Positions 1 to 5,475 of a stretch of DNA of 14,985 nucleotides are shown here, in pieces. Under the pieces are notes generated by a model, which ran no database searches, was not told where the DNA came from, and was given only the letters and a program-made list of their open reading frames with translations. The DNA lies in the NCBI GenBank assembly GCA_037382365.1, contig JARRPZ010000084.1, positions 1-14,985 of the forward strand. The letters are read 5' to 3'. Position 1 is the first letter of the stretch. Each line of letters begins with the position of its first letter. A program made the position numbers and the translations under genes. The stretch comes from Lentisalinibacter sp037382365 (GTDB lineage Bacteria > Pseudomonadota > Gammaproteobacteria > Steroidobacterales > Woeseiaceae).

Positions 1-365
1 TCGAGGCGATCGTTCAGGAAGGCGCGCCGGGAGAATTCGCCGGGCTCCGCCAGCCGGGCGCCGAGTCCCATGAAACGCTCGATGGCGAGCTGCATCACGA
101 CGGGCCCGCCGTGGCCCTGAAACTCGAAGACGTGTTCGCCGGTGAAGGAACGGGGAGCCGCGAAGTACAGCAGGAGCCCGTGATCGATGGGTGTCCCGTC
201 GGCCTCATCGAGATGCACGAAGCGGGCCCGGCGCGGCGCCGGCACGACGCCGAACAGCGCCTGCAGCATCCGCGGCACCGCCGGGCCGGAGACACGCACG
301 ATGCCGACACCGCCCCGGCCGGGCGGTGTCGCCAGTGCCACAATGGTGTCATCCTCGGGGATCAT
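1..365 (-). CDS. mnmE: tRNA modification GTPase MnmE (TrmE), N-terminal part, runs off the window
   Basis: With MnmG, MnmE installs the carboxymethylaminomethyl group on the wobble uridine (U34) of certain tRNAs. Only the first 121 codons are present; the gene continues beyond base 1. The reading begins MIPEDDTIVALATPPGRGG and includes GVGIVRVSG, the family's characteristic N-terminal signature in the formyl-tetrahydrofolate-binding domain. GEHVFEFQGHGG and AEPGEFSRRAFLN follow, also typical of this domain. The G domain lies outside the window. The ATG at 363-365 matches the usual family start; upstream there is only a weak purine-rich stretch. mnmE normally follows yidC on the same strand, as here, but a + strand gene now separates the two. 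Confidence 0.95.
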   Translation of the reverse strand, partial: MIPEDDTIVALATPPGRGGVGIVRVSGPAVPRMLQALFGVVPAPRRARFVHLDEADGTPIDHGLLLYFAAPRSFTGEHVFEFQGHGGPVVMQLAIERFMGLGARLAEPGEFSRRAFLNDRL

Positions 366-416
366 GGAGAACTCTGGCCCCGCATCACACTGTCAGTTGA
401 AGAAAGGAGCGTTGGC

Positions 417-1525
417 ATGAAGACCCGCAGTGTGCAATTCCGCAACGACGACGGCGACACACTCACCGGACTCATCGACGAGCCCGCCGGGCGGCCCCGG
501 GCATGGGCGCTGTTCGCCCACTGCTTCACCTGCACGAAACATGCGAAGGCGGCAGTGAACATCGCCCGCGTGCTGGCCGACCACGGCTACGCCGTCATGC
601 GCTTCGATTTTACCGGGCTGGGACAGAGCGAGGGCGATTTCGCGGAGACAAATTTCTCGAGCAACGTCTCGGATCTGCTGGCCGCCGTGCGCTACCTCGG
701 CGAGGAGTACGAGAGCCCCCGCCTGCTGGTGGGCCACAGCCTGGGTGGCACGGCGGTCCTGCAGGCGGCCGCCGAACTGGAGACCGTGAGAGCGGTCGCC
801 ACCATCGGATCGCCGGCGGACCCGGAGCACGTGGCGAGGCTGTTCGCCGATGACAGGGAGAGAATTCGCGAGGAAGGGGAAGCAGAGGTGGATCTGGGCG
901 GGCGCACGTTTCGCATTCGCAAGCAGTTCCTCGACGATCTGGGCAGTCACGACCTGCCAAAAGCGGTCGGCGAACTGCGCCGGCCGCTCCTGATCCTGCA
1001 CTCACTTCCGGGACGGACTCGCGCTACGCCGGACGGGTGCTCGCGGCCTGGGCGGCGAAGTACCTCGACATCGACCGGGCGGTCCTGCAGCTCGACGCCG
1101 ATCCCGGCGTTGCGGTCTCCCGCACCGGCGCCTCCGGGTTCCGCAGCGACGTGAGTCTGTCCGGTCACACGCTGATCGCGGATGAGCCCGAGGACTACGG
1201 CGGCACCGACATGGGTCCCACTCCCTACGATCTCCTGAGCGGTGCGCTGGCCACATGCACCAGCATGACCATCCGCATGTATGCCGATCACAAGAAGCTG
1301 CCGGTGGATTCAGTGACCGTCAGCGTCCGACACGACAAGATACACGCGAAGGACTGCGAGGACTGCGAGCAGGAAGACGGCAAGATCGACCACTTCCGTC
1401 GCGAACTGAGCGTCGAGGGTGATCTGACGGACGAGCAGCGGCAGCGGATATTGCAGATCGCCGACCGCTGCCCCGTGCACAAGACGCTGCACGGGGACGT
1501 CCACGTGCAGACACGGCTGAAGTGA
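417..1525 (+). pseudogene. Bifunctional alpha/beta hydrolase-OsmC family gene, broken by an internal deletion and frameshift
   Basis: The intact family is a roughly 400-residue fusion of an N-terminal alpha/beta hydrolase and a C-terminal OsmC peroxidase-like domain. The ATG at 417 has a good ribosome site (AAAGGAG at 403-409). The first frame gives MKTRSVQFRNDDGD, HCFTCTKHAKAA, the nucleophile elbow GHSLGG and, near base 1000, RRPLLILHS. It then runs out of frame to a stop at 1152-1154. The second frame, readable from about 1007, gives TSGTDSRYAGRVLAAWAAKYL and a complete OsmC domain ending at 1525. The roughly 34 residues normally between LLILHS and DHLL are missing, and these carry the catalytic Asp and His. 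The lost length must be 3n+1, around 100 nt. The hydrolase would be inactive. The break is either a real mutation or an assembly error. Confidence 0.85.
1037..1525 (+). CDS. OsmC-like domain left as a separate open frame of the broken fusion gene
   Basis: This 162-codon open frame could begin at the GTG at 1037 (no convincing ribosome site) or be read only after a frameshift. It carries a full OsmC/Ohr-type fold. GPTPYDLLSGALATCTSMT holds the first active-site cysteine and IADRCPVHKTL the second; family members use this pair to reduce organic hydroperoxides. It also has a less usual DCEDCEQEDG segment around residues 102-111, which is common in the fused versions. Whether it is translated alone is unknown. 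It overlaps the 3' end of the hydrolase frame and is best read as the C-terminal half of the damaged fusion gene. Confidence 0.45.
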   Translation: MLAAWAAKYLDIDRAVLQLDADPGVAVSRTGASGFRSDVSLSGHTLIADEPEDYGGTDMGPTPYDLLSGALATCTSMTIRMYADHKKLPVDSVTVSVRHDKIHAKDCEDCEQEDGKIDHFRRELSVEGDLTDEQRQRILQIADRCPVHKTLHGDVHVQTRLK

Positions 1526-1540
1526 CGGTCCCGACCGTCA
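1523..1540. repeat. Perfect hairpin between convergent genes, with both stop codons in its arms
   Basis: TGACGGT, loop CCCG, ACCGTCA is an uninterrupted 7-bp stem with a 4-nt loop. The left arm starts with the TGA of the OsmC frame. The right arm ends with TCA, which is the TGA of yidC on the other strand. It could act as a short bidirectional transcription stop or mRNA 3' end, but neither strand has a T-tract after the stem, so an intrinsic terminator is not certain. Confidence 0.45.
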
Positions 1541-3286
1541 GTCGCCGTCTTTACGTCCGGCGCCTTTCCCTTTGGACTTCGGCTGCCGCGACTTCCGGTC
1601 CTCTGCCTCCACGACCCGGTTGACCTGCCACTGCTGTGCGATCGACAGGAGTGTGTTGGTCAGCCAGTACAGGACGAGCCCTGCCGGGAAGAAGGCGAAG
1701 AAGACGGTGAAGACGATGGGCAGGATGCTCATCACTTTCGCCTGGACGGGGTCGGGCGGCGCCGGGTTCAGCTTCTGCTGGCCGAACATGGCCGCGCCCA
1801 TCAGTATCGGCAGTATGAAATACGGATCCCGGGAGGACAGATCCTGGATCCAGAGCATGAACGGGGCCTGGCGCATCTCGACGCTCTCCAGCAGCACCCA
1901 GTAGAAGGCGAGGAAGAAAGGCATCTGGACGAGAATCGGCAGACAACCGGCGGCCGGATTGACCTTCTCCCGTTTATACAGCTCCATCATCGCCTGGGAC
2001 AGTTTCTGGCGGTCGTCCTTGTAACGCTCCTGTATCGCTTTCAGGCGCGGCTGCAGCTTGCGCATCTTCGCCATGGAGCGGCCGCTGGTCTCCGTGAGCT
2101 TGTAGAACACGAGCTTGATCAGCAGCGTCACGATGATGATCGCCCAGCCCCAGTTACCGACCAGGTCGTGCACCTTGTCCAGCAGCCAGAACAGTGGCTG
2201 CGAGAGTATGGTCAGGAAGCCATAGTCCACCGTGAGCTTCAGCGTATCGGCGACCTGGGCGAGCTGATCCTGGATCTTGGGCCCGACGAACAACGTCATG
2301 CCCAGGCTGGTGGTTTCACCGGGGGCGAAGCTGTAGGCGGGACCAATCGTACTCGCCAGGAAATTCTCGCCCCGCGCGCTGAAGTCGTAGCGGTATTCCG
2401 TGGCCGGCGGAGGCACGATCGCCGACAGAAAATGGTGTTCGATGGAAGCCAGCCAGCCGTCCTCTGCCCGTGCCTGCACCGGCCCGTCTTCACGCAGATC
2501 GTCGGGCTGGATCTTTTCGTATTTACTGCCGTTGTAGAGTACCGGGCCGTCGAAGGAATAAGTGGCGACGTCGAACATCGATCGCTTCTGCGAGTGCATG
2601 CGATGCGCGATCTGAGCATAGGGGGCGGCGGTCCAGGGCGTACCGGTGCCGTTCTCGACACGCTGCTCCATCGGGATGATGTAGCTGCCCCGCTCGAAGC
2701 GGTACGACTTGGTGACCCTCAGACCGTCCGGCCGCTCCCACGTGAGTGGCACTTCCAGGACGTCCTCACCTTCGCCGAGCCGGTATTCGGAACGCTCGGC
2801 GGTGAAGGTGGCCCGGTGATTCGGCTCTTCTCCCGCCCCGTCGTCGGACACCGCGCGCAGGCCCGTTCGGAAGACGGCCAGTTCCGAGGGCGAGGGGTTG
2901 AGGACCTGGACCAGATCGTCGGGCCGATCCTTCTCCCGCGGGTACTGCAGCGTGACGGCCGAGACGATGTCGCCACCGCGGCTCGAGATGAGGATCTCCA
3001 GGACGTCCGTGACGACGCGGATACGCCGCTCGCCCGACGACACGGCATCCGCCGCGGCCGGCGCGTCGACCTCCCGGCCGGCGGGTGCCTGAGCTGACGG
3101 CACGTCATCGATTTCGGGCAGGTCGGCAGCCAGGCCATCGTTGGCGGTACGCGCTTGCTCCGCACCGACGGGGGTCTCGGGCGGCGACGACTCCGGTGGC
3201 ACGCCATAGTCCTGCTGCCAGGTGGTCCAGGTCATGAACAGCAGGAGCCCGAACAGAGCCCAGATGAAGAGACGTTGATTTTCCAT
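1538..3286 (-). CDS. yidC: Membrane protein insertase YidC
   Basis: YidC inserts and folds inner-membrane proteins, alone or with SecYEG. The 582-residue product has the gram-negative architecture. A first membrane segment lies near residues 5-24 (LFIWALFGLLLFMTW) and a large periplasmic domain runs to about 365, with an acidic, Pro/Ala-rich linker after TM1. The conserved five-helix core follows: NWGWAIIIVTLLIK, the cytoplasmic hairpin SMAKMRKLQPRLKAIQERY, EKVNPAAGCLPILVQMP, and the terminal helices with FPAGLVLYWLTNTLLS. The hydrophilic-groove position that is Arg in E. coli appears to be Lys here (TLLIKLVFYKLT). The C-terminus is basic. The ATG at 3284-3286 gives the standard MENQR start; its ribosome site is weak, perhaps because the upstream yidD region is missing. 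It lies in the rpmH-rnpA transcription unit. Confidence 0.97.
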   Translation of the reverse strand: MENQRLFIWALFGLLLFMTWTTWQQDYGVPPESSPPETPVGAEQARTANDGLAADLPEIDDVPSAQAPAGREVDAPAAADAVSSGERRIRVVTDVLEILISSRGGDIVSAVTLQYPREKDRPDDLVQVLNPSPSELAVFRTGLRAVSDDGAGEEPNHRATFTAERSEYRLGEGEDVLEVPLTWERPDGLRVTKSYRFERGSYIIPMEQRVENGTGTPWTAAPYAQIAHRMHSQKRSMFDVATYSFDGPVLYNGSKYEKIQPDDLREDGPVQARAEDGWLASIEHHFLSAIVPPPATEYRYDFSARGENFLASTIGPAYSFAPGETTSLGMTLFVGPKIQDQLAQVADTLKLTVDYGFLTILSQPLFWLLDKVHDLVGNWGWAIIIVTLLIKLVFYKLTETSGRSMAKMRKLQPRLKAIQERYKDDRQKLSQAMMELYKREKVNPAAGCLPILVQMPFFLAFYWVLLESVEMRQAPFMLWIQDLSSRDPYFILPILMGAAMFGQQKLNPAPPDPVQAKVMSILPIVFTVFFAFFPAGLVLYWLTNTLLSIAQQWQVNRVVEAEDRKSRQPKSKGKGAGRKDGD

Positions 3287-3288
3287 TG

Positions 3289-3330
3289 GCGCTCGTCACA
3301 GCGGCCGGGCAGGAGCCGGCGCGCTCGTCA
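3289..3330. repeat. 10-bp direct repeat flanking the missing yidD position
   Basis: GCGCTCGTCA occurs at 3289-3298 and again at 3321-3330, 32 bp apart. Read on the - strand (TGACGAGCGC), the first copy supplies the rnpA stop and overlaps a possible yidD start. The second supplies the stop of the 11-codon remnant just before yidC. A repeat at this place is consistent with a slippage, deletion or assembly junction, but chance cannot be excluded. Confidence 0.5.
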
Positions 3331-3331
3331 T
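3296..3331 (-). pseudogene. yidD: Possible remnant of yidD, 11 codons
   Basis: YidD is a small (about 70-90 residue) membrane-associated protein normally encoded between rnpA and yidC. Here an ATG overlaps the rnpA stop as ATGA, the usual kind of coupling, and reads MTSAPAPARPL before a TGA. None of the YidD hallmarks (a cysteine-containing PSCS-type motif, RCHP, DPVP) is present between rnpA and yidC in any frame I read. The gene therefore seems deleted, naturally or by assembly error. The short frame alone would not be called a gene; its position is the only reason to list it. Confidence 0.3.
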
Positions 3332-3584
3332 CGCTCTCCGGGGCGCCGGGCCCGCAGGCGGCGCCAGTGAGTTTCCAGGCTGTGGGTCAAAGTTTGATTG
3401 CCGGCCTCGGCGGCCGGCGGTCGGCTGAGAAATGGGCGAGCACGGTGAAATAGCGGTCGGCACTGCGGATACAGCGTCTGAAGACTCGGGAGAAATCCTC
3501 GCTGGCGGTAAGCCTGGTTCTGCGAGGGAATCGCCGGCGTGGCTGTCCGGCGGGCGGGTCCGACGAGCCGGCGCCCGAACTCAG
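3328..3584 (-). pseudogene. rnpA: Ribonuclease P protein component RnpA, broken by an internal deletion
   Basis: RnpA is the protein subunit of RNase P, which matures tRNA 5' ends, and is essential in bacteria. The first frame gives the normal N-terminus, FPRRTRLTASEDFSRVFRRC then RYFTVLAHFS, up to RRPPRPA, and hits a stop at 3387-3389. The normal C-terminus (NQTLTHSLETHWRRLRARR) is found in another frame from 3399 down to the TGA at 3328-3330. About 45-50 central residues are missing, including the conserved RNR-containing RNA-binding motif; the lost length must be 3n+1, roughly 145 nt. No ATG, GTG or TTG lies in frame near the expected start. The only candidate is a CTG at 3582-3584 that overlaps the rpmH stop as CTGA. 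Either the assembly is wrong here or a functional copy lies elsewhere. Confidence 0.85.
3400..3418. repeat. Strong GC hairpin at the rnpA break point
   Basis: GCCGGCC, loop TCGGC, GGCCGGC is a perfect 7-bp all-GC stem. It directly abuts the point (about 3399/3400) where the rnpA reading jumps from its N-terminal to its C-terminal sequence. Such structures promote polymerase skipping and read drop-out, so it is relevant to whether the deletion is real. Confidence 0.6.
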
Positions 3585-3715
3585 GGCGTCAACCGGGCCC
3601 GGCCTTTCGCGCGACGGCGTTTCAGCACCAGCCGGCCGCCCTTGGTCGCCATCCGGGCACGGAATCCGTGAGTCCGTTTCTTCTTGATTCTGCTCGGCTG
3701 ATAAGTGCGTTTCAT
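3581..3715 (-). CDS. rpmH: 50S ribosomal protein L34
   Basis: This small basic protein of the large ribosomal subunit has 44 residues, the usual bacterial length. It reads MKRTYQPSRIKKKRTHGFRA, then RMATKGGRLVLKRRRAKGRA, a near-complete match to the universally conserved L34 pattern. The ATG at 3713-3715 is the family start; no strong Shine-Dalgarno precedes it. Its TGA (3581-3583) overlaps a CTG that is the only candidate rnpA start. It heads the rpmH-rnpA-yidC unit and is transcribed divergently from dnaA from a clear sigma70 promoter. Confidence 0.97.
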   Translation of the reverse strand: MKRTYQPSRIKKKRTHGFRARMATKGGRLVLKRRRAKGRARLTP

Positions 3716-3741
3716 GGTCTTTGTTCCCGGTGTGCAAGCGA

Positions 3742-3755
3742 CCCCTCGTAAGGGG
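3742..3755 (-). other. Stem-loop at the predicted 5' end of the rpmH mRNA
   Basis: CCCCT, loop CGTA, AGGGG forms a 5-bp stem. It starts almost exactly where the transcript from the predicted rpmH promoter should begin (about 3755) and ends some 26 nt before the ATG. It could stabilise the 5' end or influence translation; this is inference. Confidence 0.4.
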
Positions 3756-3761
3756 CCGGAA

Positions 3762-3790
3762 AGGGTACGCACGAGCCGATGCCGTGTCAA
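3762..3790 (-). promoter_or_regulatory. Sigma70 promoter of rpmH
   Basis: On the - strand, a consensus -35 TTGACA (3785-3790) is followed after exactly 17 bp by TACCCT (3762-3767). The predicted start near 3755 gives a leader of about 40 nt before the rpmH ATG. The rest of the 225-bp rpmH-dnaA region shows no consensus DnaA box. A weak -10-like TATAGA at 3847-3852 could serve dnaA, but its -35 is poor. Confidence 0.75.
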
Positions 3791-3940
3791 ATCGGGATGC
3801 CGTGATCGGCGCCGTCGGACCTGCTGGATTAGCACCAGCCTTGCGGTATAGACTTGATGGTCCGCCCGCCGTTCGCCGCGCCACCACATCGGTCGATCGG
3901 GACATCCGCCACAACAACCAGCAGACACCCGGGGACTTCG

Positions 3941-5266
3941 TTGCAGACTGACACCACGCTCTGGAACCGTTGCGTCAGCCAGCTGCGATCGGAGCTGCCG
4001 GAACAACAGTTCAATACGTGGATCCGACCCTTGCAGGCCGTCGAGCAGGGCGACGTACTGCGTCTGCTGGCGCCGAACCAGTTCGTGGTCCAGTGGCTGC
4101 GCCAGCACTTCCTGGAGCGGATCAGTGAGGTCGTCACCACGGCGGACGCGGACACGACGGTCATCATCGAGGTCGGATCCCGCGAAGCCCCGCCGGCAGC
4201 GGCCACTGTGAAGACCCCCACCGCACAGCCGCGACCGAGCCCGATAGACAGCCGGCTGAACCCGGAATTCACCTTCGAGAACTTCGTCGAAGGCAAGAGT
4301 AACCAGCTGGCGCGCGCTGCCGCGTCCCAGGTCGGTGAGAACCCCGGCCGCGCGTACAATCCACTGTTCATCTACGGCGGTGTCGGTCTCGGCAAGACAC
4401 ACCTGATGCACTCGGTCGGCAACATGATCCTTGCGCGGAATCCCGCAGCCCGCGTCTGTTACGTCCACTCGGAGCGCTTCGTCGGCGACATGGTGAAAGG
4501 GCTGCAGCACAATACCATCAGCGATTTCAAACGCGCCTACCGGTCTCTGGATGCCTTGCTGATCGACGATATCCAGTTCTTTGCCGGCAAGGAACGATCC
4601 CAGGAGGAGTTCTTCCACACGTTCAACGCGCTGCTGGAGGGCCAGCGTCAGATCATCCTGACCTGCGACCGGTATCCGAAGGAAGTCAACGGACTCGAGG
4701 AGCGCCTGAAGTCCCGCTTCGGCTGGGGACTGACCGTCTCCATCGAACCGCCGGAACTGGAAACCTCGGTGGCGATCCTCATGAGCAAGGCCCAGGCCGA
4801 CGGGGTGGCGCTGCCGGAAGAGGTCGCCTTCTTCATCGCGAAGCGCATCCGTTCGAACGTCCGCGAACTGGAAGGCGCGCTGCGCCGTGTCATCGCCAAC
4901 TCGCGTTTCACGGGCCGGCCGATCGACCTGGACTTCACGAAGGAGGCCCTGCGCGACCTGCTGGCACTCCAGGAAAAGCTCGTCACGGTAGAGAACATCC
5001 AGAGGACCGTCGCGGAGTATTTCAAGATCCGCGTGGCGGACCTGCTGTCCAAGCGGCGCAGCCGTTCGATTACCCGACCGCGTCAGATCGCCATGAGTCT
5101 GGCCAAGGAACTCACCAACCACAGCCTGCCCGAGATCGGGGATGCGTTCGGCGGGCGGGATCACACCACCGTCCTGCATGCGTGCCGTCGCGTCAAGGCG
5201 CTCCGTGAGACCGAAAACCGGGTCGAAGAGGACTACCTGAACCTGTTGAGAACGCTGACCGGATGA
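3941..5266 (+). CDS. dnaA: Chromosomal replication initiator protein DnaA
   Basis: This AAA+ protein binds DnaA boxes and melts the origin. The TTG at 3941 (GGGGA five bases upstream) gives 441 residues beginning MQTDTTLWNRCVSQLRSELP. That aligns with the E. coli N-terminus; longer starts from 3854 add only non-conserved sequence. Domain I lies at about 1-85 (FNTWIRPLQA), followed by a short domain II linker of some 25 residues. The ATPase domain has Walker A GGVGLGKT at about 146-153, LLIDDIQFFAGKERSQEEFF as Walker B, and a sensor II region with VRELEGALRRV. The C-terminal DNA-binding domain carries the signature GDAFGGRDHTTVLHACR. The TGA is followed immediately by a consensus DnaA box, so autoregulation and origin function are both plausible. 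Confidence 0.97.
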   Translation: MQTDTTLWNRCVSQLRSELPEQQFNTWIRPLQAVEQGDVLRLLAPNQFVVQWLRQHFLERISEVVTTADADTTVIIEVGSREAPPAAATVKTPTAQPRPSPIDSRLNPEFTFENFVEGKSNQLARAAASQVGENPGRAYNPLFIYGGVGLGKTHLMHSVGNMILARNPAARVCYVHSERFVGDMVKGLQHNTISDFKRAYRSLDALLIDDIQFFAGKERSQEEFFHTFNALLEGQRQIILTCDRYPKEVNGLEERLKSRFGWGLTVSIEPPELETSVAILMSKAQADGVALPEEVAFFIAKRIRSNVRELEGALRRVIANSRFTGRPIDLDFTKEALRDLLALQEKLVTVENIQRTVAEYFKIRVADLLSKRRSRSITRPRQIAMSLAKELTNHSLPEIGDAFGGRDHTTVLHACRRVKALRETENRVEEDYLNLLRTLTG

Positions 5267-5275
5267 TGTGGATAA
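5267..5275 (-). promoter_or_regulatory. DnaA box, perfect TTATCCACA
   Basis: The reverse strand reads TTATCCACA, the strongest consensus box. It begins at the base after the dnaA stop codon. Confidence 0.85.
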
Positions 5276-5301
5276 GTTGTTGGTAATTTCCAGGTGCGTT
5301 T

Positions 5302-5310
5302 TTATCCACA
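5302..5310 (+). promoter_or_regulatory. DnaA box, perfect TTATCCACA
   Basis: An exact consensus box on the + strand, 26 bp beyond the end of the first box and in opposite orientation to it. It lies on the left edge of the AT-rich segment. Confidence 0.85.
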
Positions 5311-5368
5311 GACCGTGCACAGGAACCGATGAGGTTACAGACGTTCTTATGATCGGTTTGATATTACG

Positions 5369-5381
5369 TAAGTAATTGATT
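5369..5381 (-). promoter_or_regulatory. Candidate IHF binding site
   Basis: The reverse strand reads AATCAATTACTTA, which satisfies every position of the IHF consensus WATCARNNNNTTR. It lies between the second and third DnaA boxes, a sensible place for an origin-bending protein. AT-rich DNA yields chance matches, so this is suggestive only. Confidence 0.45.
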
Positions 5382-5399
5382 TAATTAATATTTTAATTG

Positions 5400-5408
5400 T
5401 TATACACA
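5400..5408 (+). promoter_or_regulatory. DnaA box TTATACACA inside the AT-rich segment
   Basis: It matches the TTATNCACA consensus in full, with A at the free position. It lies inside the AT-rich segment, close to where strand opening would be expected. Confidence 0.75.
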
Positions 5409-5475
5409 GTCCGGTGCCGGGCTAATAACGATAATAGAATTCTATATATTCAATATTTACTAACAGGTGGAATCG

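Larger units (their letters stand above)
5267..5475. other. oriC: Probable chromosomal replication origin (oriC) between dnaA and dnaN
   Basis: This 209-bp non-coding stretch is strikingly AT-rich (about 5340-5465) in an otherwise GC-rich window. It contains three consensus DnaA boxes, a possible fourth weaker one at 5278-5286 (reverse strand TTACCAACA, 7 of 9), a match to the IHF consensus, and palindromes TTACGTAA (5364-5371) and TTAATTAA (5381-5388). Two boxes sit left of the AT-rich segment and one inside it, as expected for a duplex-unwinding element next to initiator sites. dnaA-dnaN is a common oriC location. A dnaN promoter probably also lies here, but I could not choose one. Confidence 0.75.

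Noticed and set aside
980..1154. Programmed ribosomal frameshift joining hydrolase and OsmC halves
   Set aside because: More than the frame differs: about 34 residues of the hydrolase core are absent, and I saw no slippery heptamer or following structure.
2168..3097. + strand 309-codon open frame opposite yidC
   Set aside because: It is a shadow of the yidC coding sequence in GC-rich DNA, with no recognisable domain.
3716..3940. Second origin in the rpmH-dnaA gap, as in some Pseudomonas relatives
   Set aside because: No consensus DnaA box and no AT-rich segment were found there; only the rpmH promoter and a leader stem-loop.
3854..3940. Longer dnaA start at 3854 or 3857
   Set aside because: The extra 29 residues are not conserved, and the TTG at 3941 aligns with known DnaA N-termini and has a ribosome site.
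3581..5320. Long - strand open frame opposite dnaA
   Set aside because: It is antisense to the unmistakable dnaA and merely runs into the rpmH frame; only the rpmH end is real.
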